A stretch of 64,000 bases of DNA from positions 1-64,000 of the forward strand of contig NZ_FQZE01000009.1 in the NCBI RefSeq assembly GCF_900141875.1. The letters are read 5' to 3'. This DNA is from Tangfeifania diversioriginum. Its GTDB lineage: Bacteria; Bacteroidota; Bacteroidia; Bacteroidales; Prolixibacteraceae. Below are positions 7,880 through 16,415 of the stretch, in pieces (the first letter of the stretch is position 1; the number at the start of each line of letters is the position of its first letter). Under the pieces are notes generated by a model. It made no database searches. It had not been told where the DNA came from and saw only the letters and a list, made by a program, of their open reading frames with translations. The position numbers were made by a program, and so were the translations under genes.

Positions 7880-7908
7880 AAAATATATTGCAAAAGAAGT
7901 GATGCAAA
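7880..7908 (-). promoter_or_regulatory. Candidate promoter of the ECF sigma operon
   Basis: Minus strand TTTG (7905-7908), a 17-base spacer, then TATATTTT (7880-7887), one base off the Bacteroidota -7 consensus TAnnTTTG. It lies ~80 bases before the sigma start codon. ECF promoters may differ, so this would be the housekeeping promoter. Confidence 0.4.
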
Positions 7909-7923
7909 TTTCTCGAGAAATTT
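7906..7923. promoter_or_regulatory. Perfect 18-bp palindrome, operator-like
   Basis: AAATTTCTCGAGAAATTT is fully self-complementary and overlaps the -33 box of the candidate sigma promoter. The dyad is flanked by GAAGT and ACTTC, extending the symmetry with gaps. Its place suggests a binding site for a dimeric regulator. The remaining bases of this 325-base gap (7802-8126) show no gene. Confidence 0.45.
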
Positions 7924-8126
7924 TTTACTTCAAGAAGTGAGGGGAATTTGGGAAACATGTAGTAATTGAATTCAGTCAGTGCTTCTTCCATATCGGAAAT
8001 GACTGTGGTTTTAAAGCGGAGGCAGCTGTTTCCATGTTCTCAGGAAAAGAGGGACTATCAAACTGAATGAAACTGCATTTTATTCAGTGTTGGTTCACTG
8101 AAACGAAGTTGATGATTTTTTCTGAA

Positions 8127-8699
8127 CTATACTAAACCTGAAAATCCCATAAAAGCCATGGCCAGTATTCCTGCAGCAATCAAAGCAATTGGTGTCCCTT
8201 TCAGGCCTTTCGGCACATTTTGCAGGTCGAGGTGTTCCCGGATACCCGCAAAAAGCACCAGTGCCAGACCAAATCCAACGGCGTTGGCAATGGCAAAAAT
8301 TACGCCTTCAACCAGGTTAAAATCTTTTTGAATGGTAAGAATAGCCACACCCAGAATGGCGCAGTTAGTAGTAATGAGCGGGAGAAAAATTCCCAGGGCC
8401 TGATATAATGCCGGGCTCACTTTTTTGAGGATAATCTCAACCAGCTGAACCAGCGAGGCAATCACCAGAATGAAAGCGATGGTTTGCAGGAATGCCAGCC
8501 CGAAAGCATTGAGGATATAATTCTGAATGAGGTAGGTAACAATAGTTGCCAGCACCATTACAAAAGCCACTGCGCCGGTCATTCCAACCGCGGTTGACAG
8601 CCTTTTGGAAACCCCCAGAAAAGGGCAGATTCCCAAAAATTGCATCAATACAATGTTGTTTACAAAAATGGCCCCGATTACAATAACAAGATAATTCAT
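8127..8699 (-). CDS. rnfA: Electron transport complex subunit RnfA
   Basis: A 190-residue integral membrane protein with six predicted helices, last gene of the rnf operon. It matches RnfA/NqrE: NYLVIVIGAIFVNNIVLMQF at the start, FLGICPFLGVSKRL, and the paired TTNCAILGVAIL and FGLALVLFAGIREHL segments. RnfA and RnfE are homologous and form an inverted-topology pair around the membrane [2Fe-2S] centre held by cysteines of the two subunits; the CPFLG and TNCAILG cysteines seen here are the expected ligands. The complex couples ferredoxin oxidation by NAD+ to Na+ or H+ export. It starts 11 bases after the end of rnfE. Confidence 0.96.
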   Translation of the reverse strand: MNYLVIVIGAIFVNNIVLMQFLGICPFLGVSKRLSTAVGMTGAVAFVMVLATIVTYLIQNYILNAFGLAFLQTIAFILVIASLVQLVEIILKKVSPALYQALGIFLPLITTNCAILGVAILTIQKDFNLVEGVIFAIANAVGFGLALVLFAGIREHLDLQNVPKGLKGTPIALIAAGILAMAFMGFSGLV

Positions 8700-8710
8700 A
8701 ATTTATCCTC

Positions 8711-9295
8711 CTAATCTTTTTTAATGCGATTGATGATTGCAATTAAATACCCCAAAACAATGAAAGCTCCCGGCGCAAGCACGAAAAGCAGTGTGACGTA
8801 ATTTTCAGGATATATGGTAATACTGAATAGCTTTCCGCTTCCCAGCAGTTCCCTGATTCCCCCCAGCAGAACCAGTGCGAAACTAAATCCGAACCCTATA
8901 CCGAAACCATCAACCACCGACGAAACCAGGTTGTTTTTTGAAGCAAATGCTTCGGCGCGTCCCAAAACAATACAGTTTACTACAATTAGAGGAATGAACA
9001 GACCCAGGCTTTGAAAAAGCGATGGGAGATAGGCTTCCATAATTAGTTCTACAATTGTAACAAAGGTGGCTATGATGACTATAAAACTTGGGATTCGTAC
9101 TTTCTCGGGGATTTGCTTTTTTATGATGGATACCACCATGTTCGACATCACCAGTACAAATGTGGTGGCCAACCCCATTCCCAGTCCGTTAATTGCTGAT
9201 GAGGTAACCCCAAGAGTGGGGCACATACCCAGCAGCAAAACAAAAACCGGGTTTTCTTTGATAAATCCTTTGGTGAAATTTTTCCACTGATTCAT
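8711..9295 (-). CDS. rnfE: Electron transport complex subunit RnfE
   Basis: The 194-residue protein starts at ATG 9295; the long upstream open frame overlaps rnfG and is not part of it. Family marks are [53 protein letters not shown] and [19 protein letters not shown]. It has six predicted membrane helices and two conserved cysteines (MCPTLG, VNCIVLG) equivalent to those in RnfA, which together bind the membrane [2Fe-2S] cluster. The gene follows rnfG with a 10-base gap and precedes rnfA. Length equals typical RnfE without its C-terminal extension. Confidence 0.96.
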   Translation of the reverse strand: MNQWKNFTKGFIKENPVFVLLLGMCPTLGVTSSAINGLGMGLATTFVLVMSNMVVSIIKKQIPEKVRIPSFIVIIATFVTIVELIMEAYLPSLFQSLGLFIPLIVVNCIVLGRAEAFASKNNLVSSVVDGFGIGFGFSFALVLLGGIRELLGSGKLFSITIYPENYVTLLFVLAPGAFIVLGYLIAIINRIKKD

Positions 9296-9305
9296 AACCT
9301 GTATT

Positions 9306-9914
9306 TTATTGTCCGGCCGAACCGGTATTTTCAATTCCGTTATTTTTATATGCATCGTAAGCGCGGTTGAGCGCATCCAGAAAAGCCCGCGATGTAATTG
9401 TGGATGCTGTAATGGCATCGATATCGCCGCCGTCTTTCGAAACCTCGAAGTGGTGCGATTCGGGATTCTTTCCGATAACACTTTGGCTCGATTTTTCAGT
9501 GCTTCGGAACCATTCATTCATTTTGGAGCCCAGGCCCGGGGTTTCGGCATGTTCGAGTACTTCGTATCCTGAGAAATTTCCCGATTGATCAATTCCTGCC
9601 ATAATGGAGATATAACCACTGAAGCCGTTGTTGGTGAATGTTTTAACGGCATAGCCAACTAATTTGTCCCCGTCGTATGCCGGGAAAATTTCAATGGTAT
9701 CTTCACTGTTTTCGGCTGCAACTTTATAGGTTTCACCCAGTTCTTCGAAATCGGGCAATACTTTTTCTATGGCTTCGCTCTGGGCTTTTAGTTTTGCCAT
9801 TTCGATGGCGTCTTTTGTCATGTCGTAAACAAAACCAAGGGCAGCTGCTGCAAAAAAGGTAACCATGAAAAGCGTGATTACCATATTTTTAAAAGATGAT
9901 TCACGATTTGCCAT
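9306..9914 (-). CDS. rnfG: Electron transport complex subunit RnfG (covalent FMN)
   Basis: A 202-residue protein with one N-terminal transmembrane helix (residues ~10-28, [21 protein letters not shown]) and a periplasmic FMN-binding domain. The flavinylation motif is in [15 protein letters not shown] near residues 165-180, where a threonine receives FMN by phosphoester bond through ApbE. GYSGYI-type glycines appear in [15 protein letters not shown], and [15 protein letters not shown] is the conserved loop of FMN-bind domains. It accepts electrons inside the Rnf chain between RnfD and the membrane iron-sulfur centre. It begins 2 bases after rnfD. The needed ApbE transferase is not in this window. 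Confidence 0.95.
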   Translation of the reverse strand: MANRESSFKNMVITLFMVTFFAAAALGFVYDMTKDAIEMAKLKAQSEAIEKVLPDFEELGETYKVAAENSEDTIEIFPAYDGDKLVGYAVKTFTNNGFSGYISIMAGIDQSGNFSGYEVLEHAETPGLGSKMNEWFRSTEKSSQSVIGKNPESHHFEVSKDGGDIDAITASTITSRAFLDALNRAYDAYKNNGIENTGSAGQ

Positions 9915-9916
9915 AT

Positions 9917-10897
9917 CTATTTTCCTCCAAATCGTTTAGGTTTCACATAATTGTTAATAAGTGGCGTAAAGGCATTCATAATAAGAATGGCAAACGAAAT
10001 TCCCTCGGGGTAAGCGCCAAACAACCGGATGCTGATGGTAATGGCGCCAATTCCCACCCCGTAAATTATTTGTCCGCGTGGTGTCATGGGGGAAGTAACC
10101 ATGTCGGTAGCCATGAAAATGGCTCCCAGCATAAGCCCACCAGTTAATAAATGATAAACGGGATTAACGTAACTTTGCGGGTCAGCCAGCCAGAATATAC
10201 CAGCAATTATTGCAACCGAGCCAATAACAGAAACCGGGATGTGCCAGGTGATCACTTTTTTGAACAACATGTACAACCCGCCAATTATCAGCATTAACGC
10301 TGAAATTTCTCCCAGCGATCCTGTTGTATTCCCAAGGAGCATATCGGTAGCTGCAGGCATTTCACTAAAAAGTTGCGACACCGGAGTCCCACTGGTAATT
10401 CCTTCTTTTATAACAGCGAGCGGGGTGGCTGATGAAACGGCATCGGTTCCTGCTTGCTGGTTAGCGGGCCAGGTGGTCATTTGTACCGGGAAGGAAATCA
10501 ACAGGAAAACCCTGCCAACCAGTGCCGGGTTGAAAATGTTGTTTCCGAGGCCGCCAAACGATAATTTTCCGATACCCATTGCTGCAACTGCGCCAATAAC
10601 AATTATCCACCAGGGCAACCCGGCCGGAACGTTAAAAGCCAGCAAAATACCTGTTATCAGTGCCGAACCGTCGTTAATTGACGGTTTAACTTTCATGAGG
10701 TATTTCTGAATGAGGTATTCAACCGCAATGCACGCAATTACTGCTATTGCCGTAACACGGAGGGCATCGGCGCCAAAAACAAATACCGACCATATAAGGG
10801 CGGGAATCAGGGCAAATACAACCCTGTACATTATTTTCCGCGTGGAATCGTCGGAGTGAATGTGCGGAGAAGGTGATACTGTTAATAAATTGCTCAT
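9917..10897 (-). CDS. rnfD: Electron transport complex subunit RnfD (covalent FMN)
   Basis: The 326-residue protein starts at ATG 10897 (MSNLLTVSPSPHIHSDDSTR), where RnfD homology begins; the upstream extension overlaps rnfC. It has about ten membrane helices. Motifs: GDGSA-like NDGSALITGILLAFNVPAGLPW, FGGLGNNIFNPALVGRVFL, the flavinylation site in DAVSSATPLAV (threonine of SAT), and the closing GVGIGAITISIRLFGAYPEG. In Rnf it carries covalent FMN in the membrane and forms part of the ion path. The gap to rnfC is 14 bases and to rnfG 2 bases. Confidence 0.95.
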   Translation of the reverse strand: MSNLLTVSPSPHIHSDDSTRKIMYRVVFALIPALIWSVFVFGADALRVTAIAVIACIAVEYLIQKYLMKVKPSINDGSALITGILLAFNVPAGLPWWIIVIGAVAAMGIGKLSFGGLGNNIFNPALVGRVFLLISFPVQMTTWPANQQAGTDAVSSATPLAVIKEGITSGTPVSQLFSEMPAATDMLLGNTTGSLGEISALMLIIGGLYMLFKKVITWHIPVSVIGSVAIIAGIFWLADPQSYVNPVYHLLTGGLMLGAIFMATDMVTSPMTPRGQIIYGVGIGAITISIRLFGAYPEGISFAILIMNAFTPLINNYVKPKRFGGK

Positions 10898-10911
10898 TCT
10901 CGGTTTAAAGT

Positions 10912-12243
10912 TTATTTTTTTCGTGATCGAATGATTTGTCCTACTTTTCCTTTTCCAAAACGAATGTAATCGAGAAGCGGCAGGCTCGAGGGACATGTGT
11001 AGCTGCACGAACCGCACTCGATGCAATCCATAATCCGGTTTTCTTCAGCCCGGTCAAAAACCTGTTTTTCAGAAACCACTTTCAGAAAATAAGGCTCCAA
11101 CCCCATGGGGCAAACGCTAACGCATCGCGAGCACCGAATGCAGGTGATTGGTTCGTTCCGTTTGGCTTCTTTGTTTTCCATTAAAAGAATTCCGGAAGTT
11201 CCTTTTGTGACAGGAACATTGAGCGAAGAAACCGCACGGCCCATCATTGGGCCGCCGCTGATTACCTTGCCGGTATCTTCGGGCAGGCCACCGGCAGCTT
11301 CTATCAGTACTTCGGTTGGTGTGCCTATTCGTGCTTTAAAATTGGAAGGCTTGGCCACGTTTTTTCCGGCAACCGTGACTACACGCTCAAAAAGCGGTTT
11401 GTTTTTTTGAACGGCTTCATATACTGCAAAGGCAGTACCCACGTTGCTTACAACCGCACCTACTGCAATGGGCAATGCTCCTGAGGGAACTTCTTTCCCG
11501 GTAACTGCTTTTATTAATTGTTTTTCGCCGCCTTGCGGATATTTAACTTTTAATGCAGTTACAGAAATGCCTTCAAATGTTTTTGATTTTTCGGTGAGCA
11601 GCTGAATGGCATCGGGTTTATTATTTTCAATGCCAATAACTGCTTTTTCAACTTTCAGCGCTTTCATTAACAAGCGGGTGCCGGTTAAAATTTTATCGGC
11701 CTTTTCAAGCATCAGCCGGTGGTCGGAAGTGAGATAAGGTTCGCATTCCACACCGTTGATTAACAGCACCTCGGCTTTCATTCCTTTGGGTGGAACCAGT
11801 TTTACATGCGTTGGAAAAGTGGCTCCTCCCAGCCCTACAATTCCGGCTTCCTGGATTTTATCGATAATGGCTTTGCCGTCTAAATCAAAATCTTTCACCA
11901 ATTCTTCAGAGCGGTCAATTTCTTCGACCCATTCATCACCGTCAACATCAATAAAAATACCTTGTTTGGGATATCCGGAACTGTCGGCAGCGAAATCAAC
12001 TCTTTTAACTTTTCCCGAGACCGAAGCATGAATATTAGTGGAAACAAAACTGCTGCTTTTGGCAATTAATTGTCCTGTTTTCACTAAGTCGCCACGCTTA
12101 ACTACGGGCGTTGCTGGCGCTCCAATGTGTTGCGCAACCGGAATAAAAACTGATTTCGGAGGCGGCAAAACTTCAATGGCATTGCCTGCTGAAATTTTAT
12201 TTTCGGGTGGATGTACCCCGCCAAGTTTGAACGTTTTTAACAT
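10912..12243 (-). CDS. rnfC: Electron transport complex subunit RnfC
   Basis: The 443-residue soluble subunit starts at ATG 12243 (MLKTFKLGGVHPPENK). It contains an N-terminal barrel-sandwich region, the NADH/FMN-binding Nqo1-like fold (GIVGLGGATFPTHVKLVPP, LLINGVECEPYLTSDHRLM) and two [4Fe-4S] clusters near the C-terminus: CIRCSRCVSVCPMGLEP and CIECGSCSYTCPSSLP. RnfC is the NADH-oxidising or NAD+-reducing face of the complex, on the cytoplasmic side. Length fits the short RnfC form without the long alanine-rich tail of proteobacteria. It follows rnfB by 8 bases. Confidence 0.96.
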   Translation of the reverse strand: MLKTFKLGGVHPPENKISAGNAIEVLPPPKSVFIPVAQHIGAPATPVVKRGDLVKTGQLIAKSSSFVSTNIHASVSGKVKRVDFAADSSGYPKQGIFIDVDGDEWVEEIDRSEELVKDFDLDGKAIIDKIQEAGIVGLGGATFPTHVKLVPPKGMKAEVLLINGVECEPYLTSDHRLMLEKADKILTGTRLLMKALKVEKAVIGIENNKPDAIQLLTEKSKTFEGISVTALKVKYPQGGEKQLIKAVTGKEVPSGALPIAVGAVVSNVGTAFAVYEAVQKNKPLFERVVTVAGKNVAKPSNFKARIGTPTEVLIEAAGGLPEDTGKVISGGPMMGRAVSSLNVPVTKGTSGILLMENKEAKRNEPITCIRCSRCVSVCPMGLEPYFLKVVSEKQVFDRAEENRIMDCIECGSCSYTCPSSLPLLDYIRFGKGKVGQIIRSRKK

Positions 12244-12251
12244 TCTGGTAG

Positions 12252-13115
12252 TTATTTTGCTGTACTCACTTCTTTTTCTTCTTTCTTCACTTTCCGTGGA
12301 GGGAAATTTTCTTCGATAATGGCGTTGGTTGGGCAAACCGGCACGCATTTGCGGCACAATTTGCATTTGTCTGAATCGATAAATGCCAGGTTGTTTTCAA
12401 TGGTAATGGCATCGAACGGACACACTTTTTCACATTTTCCACAACCAATACAGGCCACACTGCAGGCTTTACGGGCCACGCCGCCTTTGTCCTGGTTTCG
12501 GCAGGAAACCACTACTTTGCGGTCTTTGGGGAATCGTTTCCGCAGCTCGATTAAATCTTTGGGACAGGCATCCACGCAGGCGCCGCAAGCAACACACATA
12601 TCATCAATAATGCGGGGAACTCCCAGGTCGGGACGCAGTTCAATAGCATCGAAATCGCAGGCATCGTAGCAATCGCCGTATCCCAGGCAACCCCATTGGC
12701 AGTCGGTTTCGCCACTGTAAACTGAAGATGCAATGGCACATGTAGTTGCCCCGTCAAACTGATTGGTTTTGGGGCGGTGGTCGCAGGTACCATTACAACG
12801 GATATAGGCGGTGCGTGCTTCTTTTTTTACGGCTTCGAGGCCTAAAATTTCAGCCACTTTGTTCATGGTTTCGTTTCCACCAACAGGGCAGTATAAATCG
12901 GACAGGTCACCTTCTTTTACACAAGCTTCGGCAAAAGCCCTGCATCCGGCATAACCGCACCCGCCACAGTTTGCAGCGGGCAGTGCTTCTTCCACCTCGT
13001 CAATCCGCGGGTCTTCATACACCTTAAATTTTTGGGCTACAAAAAAAAGGATAACCGCAGCGGAGGTGCCTATTGCACTTAGGGTAGCTATTGTATATAT
13101 AACAGTAATACTCAT
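12252..13115 (-). CDS. rnfB: Electron transport complex subunit RnfB (ferredoxin-type)
   Basis: The 287-residue protein has an N-terminal membrane anchor (residues 1-27), then the four-cysteine cluster of the FeS domain (ALPAANCGGCGYAGCRAF, later LYCPVGG), and several [4Fe-4S] ferredoxin motifs: CVACGACVDACPKDLIEL, CIGCGKCEKVCPFDAI and CKLCRKCVPVCPTNAI. An additional cysteine-rich stretch WGCLGYGDCYDACDFDAI supplies another cluster. RnfB is the entry for electrons from reduced ferredoxin, here probably supplied by the pyruvate:ferredoxin oxidoreductase at 52.6 kb. The C-terminus is lysine-rich (RKVKKEEKEVSTAK). It starts 3 bases after the rseC-like gene. Confidence 0.96.
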   Translation of the reverse strand: MSITVIYTIATLSAIGTSAAVILFFVAQKFKVYEDPRIDEVEEALPAANCGGCGYAGCRAFAEACVKEGDLSDLYCPVGGNETMNKVAEILGLEAVKKEARTAYIRCNGTCDHRPKTNQFDGATTCAIASSVYSGETDCQWGCLGYGDCYDACDFDAIELRPDLGVPRIIDDMCVACGACVDACPKDLIELRKRFPKDRKVVVSCRNQDKGGVARKACSVACIGCGKCEKVCPFDAITIENNLAFIDSDKCKLCRKCVPVCPTNAIIEENFPPRKVKKEEKEVSTAK

Positions 13116-13118
13116 AAG

Positions 13119-13508
13119 TTAACTGATTTCTTCCACTTCGAATTTGAAAACTTTTTTTAATATATGACGAAAAAAATATAATGTTGTATAGTATGGAATC
13201 AGAATGCCAAGTGCCAGCAAACCGGAAAAAACTTCGTTGCCGGTTATTGAAGAAGCTGTTATGAGTGTTGCAAGAACCAGCAGAAAAGGTAGTAGATAAC
13301 CGTAAAACAAAGCCTTAAATCCCTGCACTTCTTTTAAAATAACAGTTACTTCCTGTCCGGGAAAATAGCTGTGTCCGTCAGGAGTTATTTCAACTTCTTT
13401 TTCCTGAACATCGGCAATTGTGCAAGCTCCCTTAGCGTGGCAGGTTGAACAAGCCGACTGGTTTATAATTGACACCACCAGCGATGAGGCGGTTGCCTCT
13501 TTAACCAA
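13119..13508 (-). CDS. RseC/MucC-family protein, SoxR-reducing system type
   Basis: This protein of about 129 residues has the RseC layout: a cysteine-rich cytoplasmic domain (SACSTCHAKGAC, then EVEITPDGHSYFPGQEVTVIL) followed by two transmembrane helices (residues ~65-85 and ~92-112) and a basic tail. It heads the rnf operon, the usual position for rseC in Bacteroidota and many anaerobes, and is thought to help Rnf or its redox regulation. The start is uncertain. There is no ATG in frame: TTG at 13508 is the first usual alternative, but family similarity seems to begin ~7 codons further upstream (KAIIKHKALVKEA), which would need an ATT or ACG start just after the in-frame stop. Confidence 0.85.
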   Translation of the reverse strand: MVKEATASSLVVSIINQSACSTCHAKGACTIADVQEKEVEITPDGHSYFPGQEVTVILKEVQGFKALFYGYLLPFLLVLATLITASSITGNEVFSGLLALGILIPYYTTLYFFRHILKKVFKFEVEEIS

Positions 13509-13644
13509 TGCCTTATGTTTGATAATTGCTTTCGTAATTCAGTTATTTTGCTATTTACAGTTTGCAAATTTATAGTTTTAATTGAACCCAGACATGCCAA
13601 AATTCAGTTTTTTCTGCAAATTTCTAATTTAGAAAAGTTCTAAT

Positions 13645-15552
13645 TTATTTCTCCCCTTCGGAGGTCAAACCAGCCTCTTCTTCTCTAATGGACTCTACAT
13701 CCCAGGCGCAATCGGCATCGTGTATTGAAAATTTTCGTTCAGCCATCAGTGTTTCCGAAACCTGTTCCGAGAACCTGCGGGTTTCCTGTATGAACCGGTT
13801 TTTGTCTTCCAGCCAGTGTTCGTAGAGATTCATGAAAACTTCTTCTTCATGATGTTTAAAGAAACGTGCCGAACGGTACGCTTCGTAACGGTTAAACCCA
13901 AGATGTTCGAGGGCTTTGGCACCCAGTTCCAGTCCGGAGTTGAAAACTTCGCGCTGTACGGTTTTTACATTGAGTTTCGCAAATTCGAAAGCATGGAAAA
14001 TATCTTTTGCGCGGGCCAGTATTCTCACATTGGGGTATTTGTCGCGTATGTATTTGGCTACTTTAAGTGAATTGTCGTATTCAGCCATACTTAAAATCAT
14101 GAGGCGGGCTTTTGCAATTCCGGCTTTTTCAAGAACCTGCGGGCGCGCAACATCACCATAATACAGTTTAAACCCGAACTTGCGCAAAACTTCCACATTT
14201 GCCGGGTTGCTGTCAATAATAGTAATTTTAAAATTATTGGCCAACAACAGGCGCCCCACAGCCAACCCAAACCGGCCGAACCCGGCAATTATAATCGGAT
14301 TGTCTTCAGGTTCAACTTCTTCGTAATCCAGTTTGTTATGCCAACGCTCCAAAATTGGGCTCACCACTTTTTCGTTTAATACAATGAGCAGTGGCGAAAA
14401 TGCCATTGAAAGTGCAACCACCAGTAAAAGTTGTCCGGCAGTTTTTCCCTCAAAAAGCTGACTTTGTTGCGAAAATGATACCAGCACAAATGCAAATTCG
14501 CTTGATTGTGCCAAAAGGAAAGCAAATAAGAATTCGTACCCTTTTTTTAGCCTGAAAAAACGGCCAAGTGCTAATAAAACCAGGAACTTAATAATAATAA
14601 GGAGAACAACCAGCCCCAGGATTTTAAACGGATCTTCAATAAACAGCATAAAATTAATACTGGCACCCACCGAGATGAAAAACAAACCTAACAGAAGTCC
14701 CTTAAACGGGTCGATGGTGGTTTCCAGTTCATGCCGGTATTCACTGTCGGCCAGCACCACACCTGCAATGAAAGTGCCGAGGGCAGGGGAGAGTCCGATT
14801 GCGCTCATGGCCAGTGCAATACCAATTACCAGCAGCAGGGCCATGGCGGTAAATATTTCATGTAAATTGGTTTCGGCAATGTACCGGAAAATGTATTTAG
14901 CCACAAACCGGCCAAGGAAAATAATTGCCCCAATAGCTCCAATTATAATGAGTAACTGCACCCACCCCGGAAGCGATGCCACTCCGGTAAGTTGCCCGAC
15001 CTGCGATTCCTGCAAGCGGGCGGGCCCGTTAAAACTGGCCAGCAAAGGTATTACAGCCAGAAAAGGTACAACTGAAATATCCTGAAATAGCAAAACTGAA
15101 AAGGCAGAACGCCCTGCGGTATTTCTGAGCAATCCTTTTTCAGTAAGGGTTTGCAGCACAATTGCTGTTGATGACAGGGCTAAAATTAATCCGATGCCAA
15201 TTGCTTTGTTCCATTCAAAGTTGAAAAATGAGGCTACAACACTTATAACTATAGTTGTTAGTAAAACCTGCAGCCCACCCAGTCCAAATATCGAGCGTCG
15301 CATTTTCCATAACAGTGCGGGTTCCAGTTCAAGGCCAATCAGGAAAAGCATCAGTACCACACCGAATTCAGCAAAATGCATTATTTCACCAGCTTCCTGT
15401 CCTACGAGTCCCAGAACGAAAGGCCCGATGATAACGCCGGCCAGTAAATAACCCAAAACGGAAACCATTCCCATTTTTTTGGCCAGTGGAACGGATACCA
15501 CAGCTGCCAAAAGGTATATTAATGCCTGAAAGAAAAAATCTTCGTTGTACAT
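13645..15552 (-). CDS. CPA2-family K+/H+ antiporter with TrkA-N (RCK) domain, KefB/KefC type
   Basis: The 635-residue protein has a ~380-residue membrane domain of about 12-13 helices (cation:proton antiporter-2 family; GYLLAGVIIGPF, LFLIGLELEP, GLILALSSTAIVLQTL, LFFISVGASINF) and then a cytosolic Rossmann TrkA-N domain (PIIIAGFGRFGLAVGRLLL near residue 415, followed by TIIDSNPANVEVLRKFG and YYGDVARPQVLEKAG). A ~120-residue C-terminal tail is charged. KefC-type systems release K+ under electrophile stress and are gated by glutathione adducts in enterobacteria. Organisms like this usually lack glutathione, so the gating ligand may differ (inference). It lies 1 base after a KefF-like gene, supporting the Kef assignment. 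Confidence 0.9.
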   Translation of the reverse strand: MYNEDFFFQALIYLLAAVVSVPLAKKMGMVSVLGYLLAGVIIGPFVLGLVGQEAGEIMHFAEFGVVLMLFLIGLELEPALLWKMRRSIFGLGGLQVLLTTIVISVVASFFNFEWNKAIGIGLILALSSTAIVLQTLTEKGLLRNTAGRSAFSVLLFQDISVVPFLAVIPLLASFNGPARLQESQVGQLTGVASLPGWVQLLIIIGAIGAIIFLGRFVAKYIFRYIAETNLHEIFTAMALLLVIGIALAMSAIGLSPALGTFIAGVVLADSEYRHELETTIDPFKGLLLGLFFISVGASINFMLFIEDPFKILGLVVLLIIIKFLVLLALGRFFRLKKGYEFLFAFLLAQSSEFAFVLVSFSQQSQLFEGKTAGQLLLVVALSMAFSPLLIVLNEKVVSPILERWHNKLDYEEVEPEDNPIIIAGFGRFGLAVGRLLLANNFKITIIDSNPANVEVLRKFGFKLYYGDVARPQVLEKAGIAKARLMILSMAEYDNSLKVAKYIRDKYPNVRILARAKDIFHAFEFAKLNVKTVQREVFNSGLELGAKALEHLGFNRYEAYRSARFFKHHEEEVFMNLYEHWLEDKNRFIQETRRFSEQVSETLMAERKFSIHDADCAWDVESIREEEAGLTSEGEK

Positions 15553-15553
15553 T

Positions 15554-16141
15554 TTAGTCGATTAAGTTGTTAAAATACTCTGCCTTTTCCAGGTCAGTTT
15601 TCGATAATTTATTGTCGCGTAATAATAACAGAACCTTTTTGTAATTAAGCGCATGTTCCTCAATTTCATCGTTTTTAACGGTATGCGAACCATGTACAAT
15701 ATAAGGCGGCAGGTAGTTCATCCGGCATAAATTGGCCGATTGCCTGAAAGGTACAAGAAACTGGTTCATTGTATAATGGTTGCGTCCTTCGGATGAATAA
15801 ACCACTTTGCCCCCTCCGGTTGAAATTACCGACAAAACACTTTTCCCTTCCAGTGCCCGGCCGTGCATTCCATACGCAAAGCCATGTTCCAGTACGAGGT
15901 CCATCCATTCTTTTAGAAGCGCCGGGGCATTGTACCAGTAAAAAGGATGGTGCCACACAATAATATCGTGTTGAGTCAGAAGTCGCTGCTCTTTTTTTAC
16001 ATCGATAAAAAAATCGGGGTAGTTTTCATATAAATCGTTAAATGTTATGCCATCCAGATTTTTTACTGCGTTAATCAGTTTTTTATTTATGCGCGATTTC
16101 TGAAATGCGGGGTGTGCAAATAGTATAAGTATTTTTTTCAT
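15554..16141 (-). CDS. NAD(P)H oxidoreductase, KefF/MdaB-like flavodoxin-fold protein
   Basis: The 195-residue protein is a flavodoxin-like NAD(P)H:quinone oxidoreductase: ILILFAHPAFQKSRINKKLI at the N-terminus, IVWHHPFYWYNAPALLKEWMD and VLEHGFAYG near residues 60-90, and SVISTGGGKVVYSSEGRN in the middle. The WHPFYWY and GFAYG segments are typical of the KefF/KefG group, which bind FMN and activate KefC/KefB. It is immediately upstream of the antiporter gene in one operon. The 559-base gap upstream (16142-16700) contains a separate plus-strand transcription unit. Confidence 0.9.
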   Translation of the reverse strand: MKKILILFAHPAFQKSRINKKLINAVKNLDGITFNDLYENYPDFFIDVKKEQRLLTQHDIIVWHHPFYWYNAPALLKEWMDLVLEHGFAYGMHGRALEGKSVLSVISTGGGKVVYSSEGRNHYTMNQFLVPFRQSANLCRMNYLPPYIVHGSHTVKNDEIEEHALNYKKVLLLLRDNKLSKTDLEKAEYFNNLID

Positions 16142-16378
16142 AGTTGTGAACTTCCTTATCCGGATATATAAACTTGTTGGGAATAGTACCGTAACGGTTT
16201 AGTATAATGCTCAAATTTACATTTTTCAAAAGAATATCGTCTTAATACACTGTTGAAAAAACTCTTCGATGCATTAATTCTTATATATTTATTCGAAGAA
16301 TCTTTCCAATAATTCCAATAAGCAATCTTTTCATTTAAAGATGTTTAACGCTGGAATGATTCTAAACTTACTTTTTTA

Positions 16379-16410
16379 TTTGCAAATGCCATTGCTTACC
16401 GTTAAATTTG
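16379..16410 (+). promoter_or_regulatory. Bacteroidota-type promoter in front of the candidate ncRNA
   Basis: TTTG at 16379-16382, 20-base spacer, TAAATTTG at 16403-16410: a full match to TTTG-N(17-23)-TAnnTTTG. The expected start of transcription is ~16415-16418. No reading frame of credible size follows before the U-run at 16636. The gap sequence 16142-16378 upstream holds nothing else I can name. Confidence 0.6.
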
Positions 16411-16415
16411 AGGTG

